A stretch of 64,000 nucleotides of DNA from Paludibacter sp. (GTDB taxonomy: Bacteria > Bacteroidota > Bacteroidia > Bacteroidales > Paludibacteraceae): the NCBI GenBank assembly GCA_028710415.1, contig JAQTUE010000019.1, positions 1 through 64,000 on the forward strand, read 5' to 3'. The notes beneath the pieces were generated by a model that was not told the DNA's origin, searched no databases, and was given only the letters and a program-made list of their open reading frames with translations. The translations under genes were made by a program, and so were the position numbers. Positions 47,351 to 57,400 of this stretch are shown in pieces (within the stretch, counting starts at the first letter, position 1; each line of letters opens with the position of its first letter).

Positions 47351-50017
47351 ATGAGCCGTAGACAACAGATATTATTTTATTTACTTATTGTACTTTCAGG
47401 ATTGAATGCTCAATCGAAACTTACAATCGATTTGAGTAAAAAAGGTGTCAATGTTAGTCCGACTCATTATGGAATCTTTTTTGAAGATATCAATCATTCT
47501 GCCGATGGGGGATTGTATGCCGAATTAATTAAAAACCGTTCTTTTGAAGATGCTATTACTGTTACCGACTGGACTCCGGTAGTTGGTAACGGAGCATCAA
47601 TGTCACTCTTTATTGACAATACCAATCTTCTGAACAGTTCACAGGCCAATGAACTGAAAATGGTGGCATCAGTTGCAACTGCTAACGCCAGGGCAGGTGT
47701 ATCAAATTCAGGTTACTGGGGTATAAACCTGATTCAGGGGAAACAATATACCCTGTCCTTTTTTGCAAGACGTAATACAACATTTTCGGGCATTATAACT
47801 GCTTCATTAGAAAGCAGTGCAGGAGTTGTGTTTGCAAAAAATACTATTTCAGGAATTACGACCGACTGGCAAAAATATACCTGTACATTCATTCCGACTG
47901 TCAGCAGTTCTACTGCAAGGCTTGTCCTGTCTGCAAATAGCGCCGGGATTATCTGGTTCGATGTAGTTTCACTTTTCCCTCCTACATTTAAGGACCGTCC
48001 GAATGGATTAAGGCCTGAATTAGTTCAAAAGATGGTTGATTTACACCCTAAATTCATGCGTTTCCCCGGAGGTTGCTTTGTGGAAGGTGATTATTTGACA
48101 AACCGTTTTCAGTGGAAACAAACGATTGGTCCTATTGAAACCCGTCCCGGCCATAATAATCTGTGGGGTTACCGTACCACGGATGGTATGGGGTATCACG
48201 AGTTTTTACAACTCTCGGAGGATCTGGGTGCCGAACCACTTTATGTTTTTAATGTCGGCGTTTCACACAATGACTTTGTACTGTACAATCAGGTCGATGC
48301 GTATATCCAGGACGCCTTCGATGCCATTGAGTATGCTAACGGTCCGGTCACTTCTACCTATGGTGCTATGCGGGCTGCAAATGGGCATCCTGAGCCATTC
48401 AACCTGAAATATGTAGAGATAGGGAATGAAAACTCATGGAATGATCATTATGCCGACAGATTCTATCTGTTTTTAAATGCTATGAAAGCAAAATACCCCA
48501 CTATGATATGTATTGCTGATGGGGAGGGTACAAGCGTTGATCATCCTTCTTTTAAAGTCTCCGAAACAACTGACTTTATGGATGAACATTATTATAGCGA
48601 TCCCCAATGGTTCATAAACCAGGCATTCAGGTATGATTCGTATAGCCGTACCGGCCCTAAAATCTATGTGGGTGAATATGCTGTAACCAGTGGATGCGGT
48701 TTAGGCAATTTAAGTGCGGCGGTTGGAGAGGCTGCCTATATGACCGGCATGGAGAAAAATTCAGATATAGTTCCAATGAATTCCTATGCGCCCCTTTTCG
48801 TGAATGTGAATGACCGGAAATGGAATCCCAATCTGATTAATTATGATGCTTCATCTGTTTATGTCACTCCGTCCTATTATGTACAATCCATGTTTGCAAA
48901 TAATATCGGAGATATAATGATGCCGGTTAAAGATTCGTTGGTGTCAAGATCAGTGCCGATTAATGGTGCTATCGGCCTGGGTACCTGGTCTACTGTTGCA
49001 GATTATTCAAACGTGCAGGTAGTGAACAACAAAGGGTCGATCCTGTATGCCGATCAATTTGCCAATAGCAGTAAATGGACCCCGGGAACAGGTACCTGGA
49101 CAGTTGCAAGTAATATATACACGCAAAGCAGTACGTTAACCGATTGCCGTTCGATTAGTTCAACAATCACGGATTCAGTTTATACTTATACCTTGAAAGC
49201 ACGTAAAACTTCCGGGAGTGAAGGTTTCTTAATCCTGTTTGGTTATAAGGACAGTAATAATTACTATTGGTGGAACATTGGAGGATGGGGAAATACTTTG
49301 AATGCCATTGAACAATGTGTTGGTGGTACGAAATCAACCCTGACCAGTGCTGCAGGCAGTGTGGCAACCAACCAGTGGTATGATATTAAAATTGATTTTA
49401 CAAAGGATAAAGTATATTTCTATATAAATAATATCCTGGTTCATACACTCAATTCAAGTGCGCAGTTCCTTTTTACCTCTGCTTCGCTTGAGACAGCCAA
49501 CCACAATTTGTTCCTTAAAGTGGTGAATTCATCTTCCAGTCCGGTAACTTCAGAAATCGATTTGCATAATATGAATACAAATTTGATTAATGGAACTATT
49601 ACCGAACTTACCTCGGGAAATGTTGCTGATGAGAATTCAATTGTAAATCCAACTAACGTTATTCCAGTTATTAAATCAGTCTATTCAGATACTACAGTAT
49701 TAAACTATACATTTAAAGCAAATTCAGTAAATGTCCTGAAATTGAATGTAGATAATGCCTATGCATTAAACCTGCAGGTTGAACCAAAAAAAGAACCTGC
49801 TGTTTATCCGTCATTTACTCATTCAGAAATATTTGTTACTACTCCGGTGGATGGTAAATACTCAATATGTGTTTTAAATACTAGTGGGAAACAATTGATC
49901 AATAATGAAGCTTTTGGTATTCATAAAATTGATTTATCAGGATTTAATGCAGGCGTGTATCTTGTCAGGGTAAATAGCGGATCAGGAATATTTGTAAAGA
50001 AAGTTATTAAGTACTAA
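47351..50017 (+). CDS. GH51 alpha-L-arabinofuranosidase with inserted jelly-roll domain and T9SS tail
   Basis: The 888-residue protein has a signal peptide (ending SGLNAQ) and the long-type GH51 start GIFFEDINHSADGGLYAEL. A CBM4-like domain (about 75-210) precedes the barrel, which has FMRFPGGC, acid/base Glu360 (EIGNENSWN) and nucleophile Glu442 (IYVGEYAVTSG). A concanavalin-like domain (about 545-735; YADQFANSSKW, YYWWNIGGWGN, WYDIKIDFTKDKVYFYI) is inserted before the C-terminal beta domain of GH51. A T9SS tail ends FVKKVIKY. It is therefore a surface enzyme, unlike the other two GH51s here. It probably acts on long arabinan chains. Confidence 0.94.
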   Translation: MSRRQQILFYLLIVLSGLNAQSKLTIDLSKKGVNVSPTHYGIFFEDINHSADGGLYAELIKNRSFEDAITVTDWTPVVGNGASMSLFIDNTNLLNSSQANELKMVASVATANARAGVSNSGYWGINLIQGKQYTLSFFARRNTTFSGIITASLESSAGVVFAKNTISGITTDWQKYTCTFIPTVSSSTARLVLSANSAGIIWFDVVSLFPPTFKDRPNGLRPELVQKMVDLHPKFMRFPGGCFVEGDYLTNRFQWKQTIGPIETRPGHNNLWGYRTTDGMGYHEFLQLSEDLGAEPLYVFNVGVSHNDFVLYNQVDAYIQDAFDAIEYANGPVTSTYGAMRAANGHPEPFNLKYVEIGNENSWNDHYADRFYLFLNAMKAKYPTMICIADGEGTSVDHPSFKVSETTDFMDEHYYSDPQWFINQAFRYDSYSRTGPKIYVGEYAVTSGCGLGNLSAAVGEAAYMTGMEKNSDIVPMNSYAPLFVNVNDRKWNPNLINYDASSVYVTPSYYVQSMFANNIGDIMMPVKDSLVSRSVPINGAIGLGTWSTVADYSNVQVVNNKGSILYADQFANSSKWTPGTGTWTVASNIYTQSSTLTDCRSISSTITDSVYTYTLKARKTSGSEGFLILFGYKDSNNYYWWNIGGWGNTLNAIEQCVGGTKSTLTSAAGSVATNQWYDIKIDFTKDKVYFYINNILVHTLNSSAQFLFTSASLETANHNLFLKVVNSSSSPVTSEIDLHNMNTNLINGTITELTSGNVADENSIVNPTNVIPVIKSVYSDTTVLNYTFKANSVNVLKLNVDNAYALNLQVEPKKEPAVYPSFTHSEIFVTTPVDGKYSICVLNTSGKQLINNEAFGIHKIDLSGFNAGVYLVRVNSGSGIFVKKVIKY

Positions 50018-50040
50018 TCAACGTTCCGGATTAATCTTCG

Positions 50041-50048
50041 TACTTTTG
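50041..50048 (+). promoter_or_regulatory. -7 element of the BASS-family transporter gene
   Basis: TACTTTTG matches TAnnTTTG and lies 27 bp before the ATG at 50075, giving a short leader. No TTTG is present at -33 and no GTCC pair is seen. Confidence 0.45.
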
Positions 50049-50074
50049 TATCCTGAATTGATTAACCGGAACCC

Positions 50075-50965
50075 ATGTTGAAAAGATTAAAACCTTACAT
50101 GATGCCCATTTCCATAATAGTGGGTGCTTTATTTTACAAATTCTTCATGATGTTGTCTTTCCTGACTCCATACCTGATTTTTGTCATGCTATTTTTAACC
50201 TACTGCAATTTAAAAGTAAAGGATATGCGCCTTTCCCGGTTGCATATCTGGTTAGTCCTGATCCAAATCCTTGGCAGCCTGGCTGTTTTTTTTGCACTTT
50301 CACCCTTTAATGTCACCCTGGCACAAGGTGCTATGGTTTGTGTATTGGCTCCTACAGGAACTGCTGCCCCGGTTATTACCGGCATGCTCAAAGGAAATGT
50401 AGGAAGTCTTACGGCATACAGCCTGATTAGCAATATGTGTGTGGCCTTGGCAGCACCCATTATTTTCTCGTTCGTAGGCACTTATCAGGACCTTCCGTTT
50501 TTTGAATCATTCCTGGCTATCTCCCAGCGGGTTTTTGTGTTGCTATTCCTGCCTTTCGCACTTGCCATGGTCCTTCAAAAATTCACACCGGTAATAACTG
50601 CTAAAATTGCATCTTATTCCAGTCTTTCATTCTATTTGTGGTCACTGGCATTATGCATTGTTACAGGGCGAACGGTGGTATTTATTCTGAAACAGAATGG
50701 GAATAGCCATATTACCGAAATACTGGTGGCTCTTGGTGCGCTTGTCGTTTGTATCTGCCAATTCGTGGTAGGTCGTGGAATAGGTAAACATTATGATGAT
50801 ACAGTGGCAGGAGGGCAGGGGTTGGGACAAAAAAATACCATTCTGGCTATCTGGATGGCACAGACTTATTTAAACCCGATTGCATCGATAGGTCCGGGAG
50901 CGTACGTTCTTTGGCAAAACATAATTAACTCCTATCAGGTTTGGTTGCACAGGAAAAATTTATAA
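50075..50965 (+). CDS. Bile acid:sodium symporter (BASS) family transporter
   Basis: This 296-residue inner-membrane protein has about nine hydrophobic segments. It carries the BASS-type ending GQGLGQKNTILAIWMAQTYL followed by NPIASIGPGAYVLWQNIINS, and an internal CVLAPTGTAAPVITGMLKGN loop resembling the conserved crossover. Members move organic anions with sodium; the substrate here is not known. It lies between a GH51 gene and transaldolase but has its own promoter. The sugar pathway link is only positional. Confidence 0.85.
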   Translation: MLKRLKPYMMPISIIVGALFYKFFMMLSFLTPYLIFVMLFLTYCNLKVKDMRLSRLHIWLVLIQILGSLAVFFALSPFNVTLAQGAMVCVLAPTGTAAPVITGMLKGNVGSLTAYSLISNMCVALAAPIIFSFVGTYQDLPFFESFLAISQRVFVLLFLPFALAMVLQKFTPVITAKIASYSSLSFYLWSLALCIVTGRTVVFILKQNGNSHITEILVALGALVVCICQFVVGRGIGKHYDDTVAGGQGLGQKNTILAIWMAQTYLNPIASIGPGAYVLWQNIINSYQVWLHRKNL

Positions 50966-51081
50966 GCTATTGAGCGCAAAATAAATATATTTATCAAATA
51001 AAAGGATAAAGGTTCGTTTTTCAAGAACAAAACACCCTCCAAATCAGTTTGTTTATATAAAATCATATTAATATCAATATT

Positions 51082-52038
51082 ATGAATTTACTGGAACAAC
51101 TGAAAACTTACACCAAGGTCGTAGCCGATACGGGCGACTTTGATTCCATGATGGCCTACAAACCTGTTGATGCCACTACCAATCCCTCGTTGATTTATGC
51201 TGCTTCGATGAATGCAAGGTATAAACCGTTGATTGACGATGCCATTCTGTATGCTAAAAGTCTATCGGGTGATAAAACTGCTCAGCTAAACCATGCCATG
51301 GATAAGCTGGCAGTTAACTTTGGACTTGAGATTCTGGATATTGTTCCGGGTAGGGTTTCTACCGAAGTGGATGCCCGCCTGTCATTCGATACGGAAGCCA
51401 GTATTGCCAAGGCACAGGAGTTGATTAAACTGTACGAATCCAATGGCATCTCACGTGAGCGGATACTCATTAAGGTTGCTTCTACCTGGGAAGGCATTAA
51501 TGCTGCTGAGAGGCTTGAAAAGGAAGGTATCCACTGCAATCTGACCCTGTTATTCTCTTTTGCACAGGCTGTCCGTTGTGCCGAAGCAAAGGTCACCCTG
51601 ATTTCTCCCTTTGTTGGTAGGATTCTTGATTGGTATAAAAAGGACAGGGGTGTTACAGAGATTGCTGCTCCGGAAGATCCCGGAGTCAAATCGGTACAGG
51701 AAATCTACAACTACTATAAGAAATTCGGCTACCCGACTATCGTTATGGGTGCCAGCTTCAGGAATATCGGTGAGATCATCGAACTGGTAGGCTGTGATGC
51801 CTTGACAATATCGCCTTCATTACTCAAGGAACTGGAAGGCACGGAAGCTGTGTTGGAAAAGAAACTGGATTCTGCTAAATCAAAACAGTTGGATATTAGT
51901 CCGGTCACTCTGGACGAAATATCCTTTCGGTGGTTGATGAACGAAGATGCCATGGCCACTGAAAAGCTGGCTGAGGGTATCCGGAACTTTACAAAGGACC
52001 TGATTAAGCTGGAAAAATATATCGCTGAACTCCTTTGA
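51082..52038 (+). CDS. tal: Transaldolase, TalB type
   Basis: This 318-residue cytoplasmic enzyme moves a dihydroxyacetone unit between sugar phosphates in the non-oxidative pentose phosphate pathway. The size is that of classical Tal[11 protein letters not shown], the [18 protein letters not shown] motif and the Schiff-base Lys131 in [12 protein letters not shown] are all present, and [13 protein letters not shown] strands follow ([13 protein letters not shown]). Beside an arabinan locus it would help channel arabinose carbon to glycolysis. No araA, araB or araD genes lie in this window. The gene ends next to heptad repeats. Confidence 0.97.
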   Translation: MNLLEQLKTYTKVVADTGDFDSMMAYKPVDATTNPSLIYAASMNARYKPLIDDAILYAKSLSGDKTAQLNHAMDKLAVNFGLEILDIVPGRVSTEVDARLSFDTEASIAKAQELIKLYESNGISRERILIKVASTWEGINAAERLEKEGIHCNLTLLFSFAQAVRCAEAKVTLISPFVGRILDWYKKDRGVTEIAAPEDPGVKSVQEIYNYYKKFGYPTIVMGASFRNIGEIIELVGCDALTISPSLLKELEGTEAVLEKKLDSAKSKQLDISPVTLDEISFRWLMNEDAMATEKLAEGIRNFTKDLIKLEKYIAELL

Positions 52039-52253
52039 AGCATCGAGTATTGAGCGTTGAGCATCGAGCGTTGAGCATCAAGCATTGATTATTAAATTAA
52101 TACGTTAGTCAGATAGTAATAAAGCTTCAATTAATAATAATACAAAAGAGGAAAGCCAGTCGGTTTTCCTCTTTTGTATTAAATGCTTGTTTGACTCAAA
52201 GTTCAAGGCTTGATGCTCAACGCTCGATGCTCAACGCTCGATGCTCAATGCTT
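52039..52253. repeat. Inverted clusters of heptad repeats between convergent genes
   Basis: The left cluster (about 52040-52090) is a run of 7-bp units of the form GCRTYGA (GCATCGA, GTATTGA, GCGTTGA, GCATCGA, GCGTTGA, GCATCAA, GCATTGA). The right cluster (about 52202-52253) is the inverse, with TCAACGC, TCGATGC and TCAATGC. The two can pair over about 45 bp around a central terminator. The right cluster runs into the last codons of the slipin gene. Confidence 0.8.
52139..52180. terminator. Bidirectional terminator between tal and the slipin gene
   Basis: A perfect 16-bp stem (52139-52154 with 52165-52180, core AAAGAGGAAA) with about a 10-base loop, A-rich on one side and T-rich on the other. 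Confidence 0.8.
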
Positions 52254-53015
52254 CTTCGCTGCCAATTCACTAAAGCTTCTTGCTGCATTGGTAAATTCAG
52301 ATGGTACCAGGACAATCGTAGTAGTATTATTATCAATCCCAATTTCCGATAACATCTGCATGCGACGTAGTTCCAGTGCAATCGGACTTCCTTCCATCAC
52401 AGTGGCACCTTGTGTCAGTTTGATAGACGCTTCAAGTTCTGCTTCGGCTTTTACAATGCGGGCACGTTTTTCACGTATTGCTTCCGCTTCACGGGCCATT
52501 GCACGTTGCATGGCTTCCGGTATTTCCACATCTTTCATTTCCACCATTTCGATCTTGATACCCCATGGTTCAGTGATTGAATCCACATTCTTTTGAAGGG
52601 TGGCATTTATTTGTTCCCGTTCCCGCAATACTTCATCCAGCGAATGTTGCCCTATGATATTTCGCAGTGCTGTTACCGAGAACTGATAGACAGCTTTGTA
52701 ATAATCAGCCACCTGGATAATGGCATTCTCAGGGTTCGTAATCCTGAACCAAAGCACGGCATTTACCTTGATAGTCACACTGTCTTTGGTGATGGTTTCC
52801 TGTTGTTCCAGGTCGACAGTCTTTGTGCGGATATCTACCCGTTGTTGTGCATCGATAAAAGGAATGATCCAATAAAGTCCGGGTCCTTTGATGGATTGAA
52901 AACGACCCAGGCGAAAGATAATCGAACGTTGGTATTCCTGACAAATTCGAAACCCTGATAAAAGTAAAATTACAATTAGTACGATAATCATACCGGGAAT
53001 TGGGATACTTTCCAT
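52245..53015 (-). CDS. Slipin / stomatin-type SPFH membrane protein
   Basis: The 256-residue protein has one N-terminal membrane helix (GMIIVLIVILLLSGF) and an SPFH band-7 domain. Signatures include EYQRSIIFRLGRFQSIKGPG, the RVDIRTKTVDLEQQETITKD strand, and a helical EAIREKRARIVKAEAELEAS segment that drives oligomerisation. Stomatin-like proteins scaffold membrane microdomains, often with an NfeD partner. No NfeD gene lies beside it here. It has no visible role in glycan use. The final codons overlap the heptad-repeat cluster, so the C-terminal residues may be shaped by it. Confidence 0.92.
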   Translation of the reverse strand: MESIPIPGMIIVLIVILLLSGFRICQEYQRSIIFRLGRFQSIKGPGLYWIIPFIDAQQRVDIRTKTVDLEQQETITKDSVTIKVNAVLWFRITNPENAIIQVADYYKAVYQFSVTALRNIIGQHSLDEVLREREQINATLQKNVDSITEPWGIKIEMVEMKDVEIPEAMQRAMAREAEAIREKRARIVKAEAELEASIKLTQGATVMEGSPIALELRRMQMLSEIGIDNNTTTIVLVPSEFTNAARSFSELAAKKH

Positions 53016-53106
53016 TTTTGTTGTAGTTTTAAGGTGAATAAATTTATTGTTTTATGTTCCTGTGAAAAGAAATGATTTTCCAGATCAAACTGGTTCATGA
53101 AAGAAA

Positions 53107-53146
53107 GTTACCTTAATCCAATACTTTTATTGTTTTAAGGTAACTG
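53107..53146 (-). terminator. Terminator of the minus-strand lipoprotein gene
   Basis: AGTTACCTTAA (53107-53117) pairs with TTAAGGTAACT (53136-53146), 11 bp, followed on the minus strand by TTCTTTC. It lies just past the stop at 53157. Confidence 0.6.
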
Positions 53147-53156
53147 TTGTTTTTGA

Positions 53157-54212
53157 TTACTGGTATTGGATGTAAATTGGAATAGGCTTTAATTTCATAA
53201 GCTCATCAGGCGTCATCATGTGTTTTGGGCCTTTTTTAAGGTCATTGATATAAAATAGTTTAAAGCCAGTGAATTGAACCGGTTCCTTGTTGATGAAGAA
53301 ACGGTAGGTCCCTTTTTTTAATTCAGGTTCACCCCAACCATCCATATTCATCACCAGTTGAACTTCCGGATGAAGCTTAATATTCTTATAGTTGGTGATC
53401 ATGCGTTGCGTAAAGCGGTGTACAATGAATATTTTAGGGGGCAGGTTGTTGTCCCTTACCAGTTTTGCAAGGTAATTCGAACAGAAATTAATATCTGCTG
53501 CATCAAATGTACCAATCGTAGTGCCGGGTTTTTTGCCTGTTTTCATTGAAAACTCAGGGTCAAGTCCAAAATGTACATACGGCATTTTCAGGTATTTTTC
53601 CAACAGTGGCAATTCAGCCTGAATGGTACTCTGCGCTACCTGTACATCCAAAAAGACAATCATGTTCTTTCTCATCTTCGAAATGTGCATCACCGAATCA
53701 ATCTGTTTATCCGGCATGCGGTAACGGAATTTTCCATCCTTGCCCGGTGAACCCTGCGCTACTACTGCAATGTAATGCAATGCAGGCTGAACAGGTGTAG
53801 TCGGATCTGCCTTCTGCCATTTTTTTATTTCAGTATCCAGTTTAGCTAACATTTCTCTTGGAGGTAATTGTCCCAAAATGCCCATTCTTTTTGAGAAAAG
53901 ATTGCCATAATAACATACAACCCTTACGTTTGGTAATAATGCACCGGCAATCGGGTAAGGTTGTTTCTTCACCGGCCAGCGACCAGTAGTGTCCCCATTC
54001 GCCAGGGCAAGCATTTTCTTATTGTATAAGGCAGTATCCGTTGGTGTATATGTCACTGCCGGAGGTGTAGTATCCTTTTGTACTATAGTTGTTGAATCAG
54101 TTGTTTTTTTAGACTCTGTAGTCTTTTTCTGAGGATTGGTACAACTGGTCAGGAATCCGGTCAGGATAACTGCCATTGCAATCAGGAATAATTGTTGCTT
54201 GTTTTTTTTCAT
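53157..54212 (-). CDS. Lipoprotein of unknown function
   Basis: This 351-residue protein has a lipoprotein signal ending FLTSC (Cys24) and a Thr/Lys/Ser-rich linker (about 25-60). The globular part (about 75-350) shows alternating strands and helices: LPNVRVVCYYGNLF, LHYIAVVAQGSPG, KNMIVFLDVQVAQ, YVHFGLDPEFSM and PPKIFIVHRFTQRMI. This looks like a TIM-barrel-type layout, and acidic residues at strand ends (HFGLDPEF, MDGWGEP) could be functional, but no known enzyme family is recognised. It stands alone with its own terminator. Confidence 0.85.
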   Translation of the reverse strand: MKKNKQQLFLIAMAVILTGFLTSCTNPQKKTTESKKTTDSTTIVQKDTTPPAVTYTPTDTALYNKKMLALANGDTTGRWPVKKQPYPIAGALLPNVRVVCYYGNLFSKRMGILGQLPPREMLAKLDTEIKKWQKADPTTPVQPALHYIAVVAQGSPGKDGKFRYRMPDKQIDSVMHISKMRKNMIVFLDVQVAQSTIQAELPLLEKYLKMPYVHFGLDPEFSMKTGKKPGTTIGTFDAADINFCSNYLAKLVRDNNLPPKIFIVHRFTQRMITNYKNIKLHPEVQLVMNMDGWGEPELKKGTYRFFINKEPVQFTGFKLFYINDLKKGPKHMMTPDELMKLKPIPIYIQYQ

Positions 54213-54369
54213 ATTCGTTTTTTTGGTTTATAGTAGGAACTTTTTGTTGTTTTGCTTTAAAGCAATGATTTTTATTTTATTAGTTAATGTTGCAATAATT
54301 GGTTCTTCGATTAACTCATGCCAAAAATACGAAAAGATATTTGTTAATCCTGCAAAATTTAAATAAAAA

Positions 54370-54406
54370 AACCGGTTGAACTTCAAATTATGAAATTCAA
54401 CCGGTT
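54370..54406 (-). terminator. Terminator of the large secreted-protein gene
   Basis: AACCGGTTGAA (54370-54380) pairs with TTCAACCGGTT (54396-54406). On the minus strand it is followed by six T residues. It is 56 bp past the stop at 54463. Confidence 0.8.
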
Positions 54407-54462
54407 ACCTGAAAGTATTGTTGTCTCACAAGAGCATGGAGATTGACAATGTTCTAAATAAA

Positions 54463-57400
54463 TCACTTTGATTTTATAATTATCTTTTCATTTCCAATGA
54501 TGTACATACCATTCTTAAAACATTTCAATGCTTCGGCTTTGGTGTATTTCTTCGAAGTCAATAACTGTCCATCTATATTAAAGATATTTTGAGGTGTATT
54601 GTCAATATCATTTACAATAAATGGAGTGATATTGGCAGTAACTGCTCCAGCCCAAAATTTAGCAGTTGCATCCTGAAGCGTTAGTATGACAGAAGCGCAC
54701 TCGTTAATAGTTGAATACGTCTGATTTAAAGCTGATTGTAAGTTGTTGTACAAAATGCCGCTTGTCACTGATGGGTAGCGATTAAGAGCAGCTTGAGCGC
54801 TATCTTTTGCTACAGTCCAGTAAAAGTTTTCAACACTTTCGATGCTTTGGTCAGTAAGAATACGAACATTATCTATGAATATTTTGGGCCCTGCTCCCGA
54901 ACCTGCGTTTGAACAACTGGCTCCAACGCTGACTTCACCCCGGAAGAGACTTGTAAACAATGCACTTGCAGTAGATGTAGTCCATGCTGAAGCCGTAAAA
55001 TTAGTCGTTGCATCATACCAGTTGGTAGAACTGTTACGAAACCCCGTTAAGTTGCTGATTACAGTTGTTGCAGTTGTATTTCCGTTATATACGTCATAGT
55101 TCAGTTTGTAATTTCCCAAAGGTAAAAGAACCTTTTGTGTAAATTGTACTGCATTGCCTGAACCCCACCCGGATGACGCCCCCAAACATGCACCGCTATT
55201 AATACCGTTTTTATCTGTCTTTGGGATACTTATACCATTGAATAATGCTGATGAACCATAGGCGAAGGTTGAAGTAAATGTAGAATTACTCACGACAACA
55301 CTACGATTTGTCCAGTCAGTCTGATTATAGGCATAAGCACTGGTGTAGCCAAGTCCGGTCCACATGTTTACAGCGGCAGTGTTCAGTGTTCCTGCCACAT
55401 TGTATGTTATGGGTGAGGCATCAAAACCTGCATTTTTCAATGCAAGGACAGTAATATCATTAGTTGGTTCTTTAGGTAGCGGAGCATCTGCTGCAACCAA
55501 TTGACCATTATTAATTGTAACCAAAACGCGACTATTAGCCGGAACATTTACATTTCCAGTAATTTTTGCATTAGCGGTAATAATCATCAAACCAATTGCT
55601 TTTACCGAGCCGGTACTGTTGGTCAGGTAAGTACTGATTGAATCTGCACCTTGTTGGGCTATAATACTTCCTGATGTAACAAATACACGCAAAGTATTAC
55701 TAACGCTATGTGAAGTTGTAAGTGTAAAATGAGCAATCGATTTCCCACCAGAAATATCTGTTGGTATTGAAAATACCGGAGCACCTTCGGCAAAACTCAT
55801 TGCTTTCATATCGGCAGTCGTGGCACCCACAAAATTACTTACCAACATATAGCGGATACTGTCAGGGTCAGTAGCAATCACACCGTTCCAACCTGTCGGA
55901 AGAGAGTCTCTTAGCGAAATAGCATTCAAGGCATATTCCTTTGTCCTATCTGCACTTACTCCGCTATAATAAATAATTTGCCGGCGATCTACCACTTCAC
56001 CACTGGCCACACTGCGACTGGCTGCATTATATAATGGATAGAAATTGGAAGTGTAAATAGAATTGTTGATAGCCCTGTCACCAAAAGCCATGCTGCTGAT
56101 ACCCGGAGTTACAATACCGATCTGGTTATCAATGTTTGCCCATGAAGTAGCAAAGGTTAGTGTGCTGGTGCCATCGGTCTGGTAACGTCCATTGTTGTGA
56201 TAAATAGTTCGTTGCAATTTAGTGGAGTTATCTGTACTGATTGCCAATAAACCACCTCTTGCACCCGTAATAGTTACCGCGCTGTTGGCTTTTACATAGT
56301 CCAGATAAATCAGCGCATTTCCCGGAGTTGAGTATATGGCAAAATTATTAGTCAATGAGGCATCATTTGTATTGATGACCCCATTCATGGTATAACTATT
56401 TCCTTTTAAATCATAAATACCACTGGTTACCGGGGCTGCATTGGTGGCTTTTCCACTTACGGTATACCAACCCAATATATTCCCGGTATTATTTGCCTTA
56501 AAAGGAACTACAATTTTATTTTTATCGGGACTGTTCTGAGTGAAATAGCCAGTATAACTTGTTATTCCTGTGCTCCAGGAGAAGCAGGAAAAACGGTCTT
56601 TTGTATTTGCCCTGACTAAGTTTTGTGTACTAAGCACTTCAGCTTTATCATGGTCCTGTCTAAAATCAGCCCAGTTTGTTGGGGTAACACTGGCAGTAGA
56701 TGCCATCTCGTGCATCAACCAGGTCATCATGACGCGGTGTGCCTGAACTCCCATGCGGCGAGCACCTACGTCGGCGCGTAATAACCAACTTCCGTCGGTA
56801 GTTGTAGCCTGTCTGGCTTTGATATTTTTATAGGCCAGATTTTCCAGCATCAATGCATTCGGATCTTTCAAGAAGCAAGCCATGGTTGAGTAAGATGCAA
56901 TCTGGTCGTACAAAAACAAGCTCCAGTCGTTGCCATTTGGCATGGCTAATTCACCATCTGCCAAAGCCAGTTTATTGAGTACCTTGTCCATTACGTTTTG
57001 ATTGTTGTGCATCAACGCATTTGTCTTCCACTTTTCAGTGCCGTTAATTCCTGTCTGGAACATTTTTAATGCTAAGAAGCTTTCGCCTAATTCCTGCATG
57101 ACAACATTCTGATAGGAAGTATGGAAATAATTGTGATTCTGCAAGCTGTAATCATCATACAGGTTTTTTCCCAAATAAAGATCTTTTACAGTTTTTGTAT
57201 TGTAGTCCGGGTCAATAACTGAAGCATCAGTAGCATCGTTTAGCTGAGAATAGCAATTGATGGCAAAAGCACGTAATCGGTCGTACCATTGTGTAGCTAA
57301 TGCATCGTTAGGATACAATCCCAGAGCACAGGACAAAATATTGGTTTCCCAACCGTTTTCTTCCGCTTTTGTATCACCCGAGTAGCCTGTTGGTATGGTC

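Noticed and set aside
51729..52085. Minus-strand frame with [16 protein letters not shown]
   Set aside because: It is antisense to transaldolase and its start is produced by the heptad repeats.
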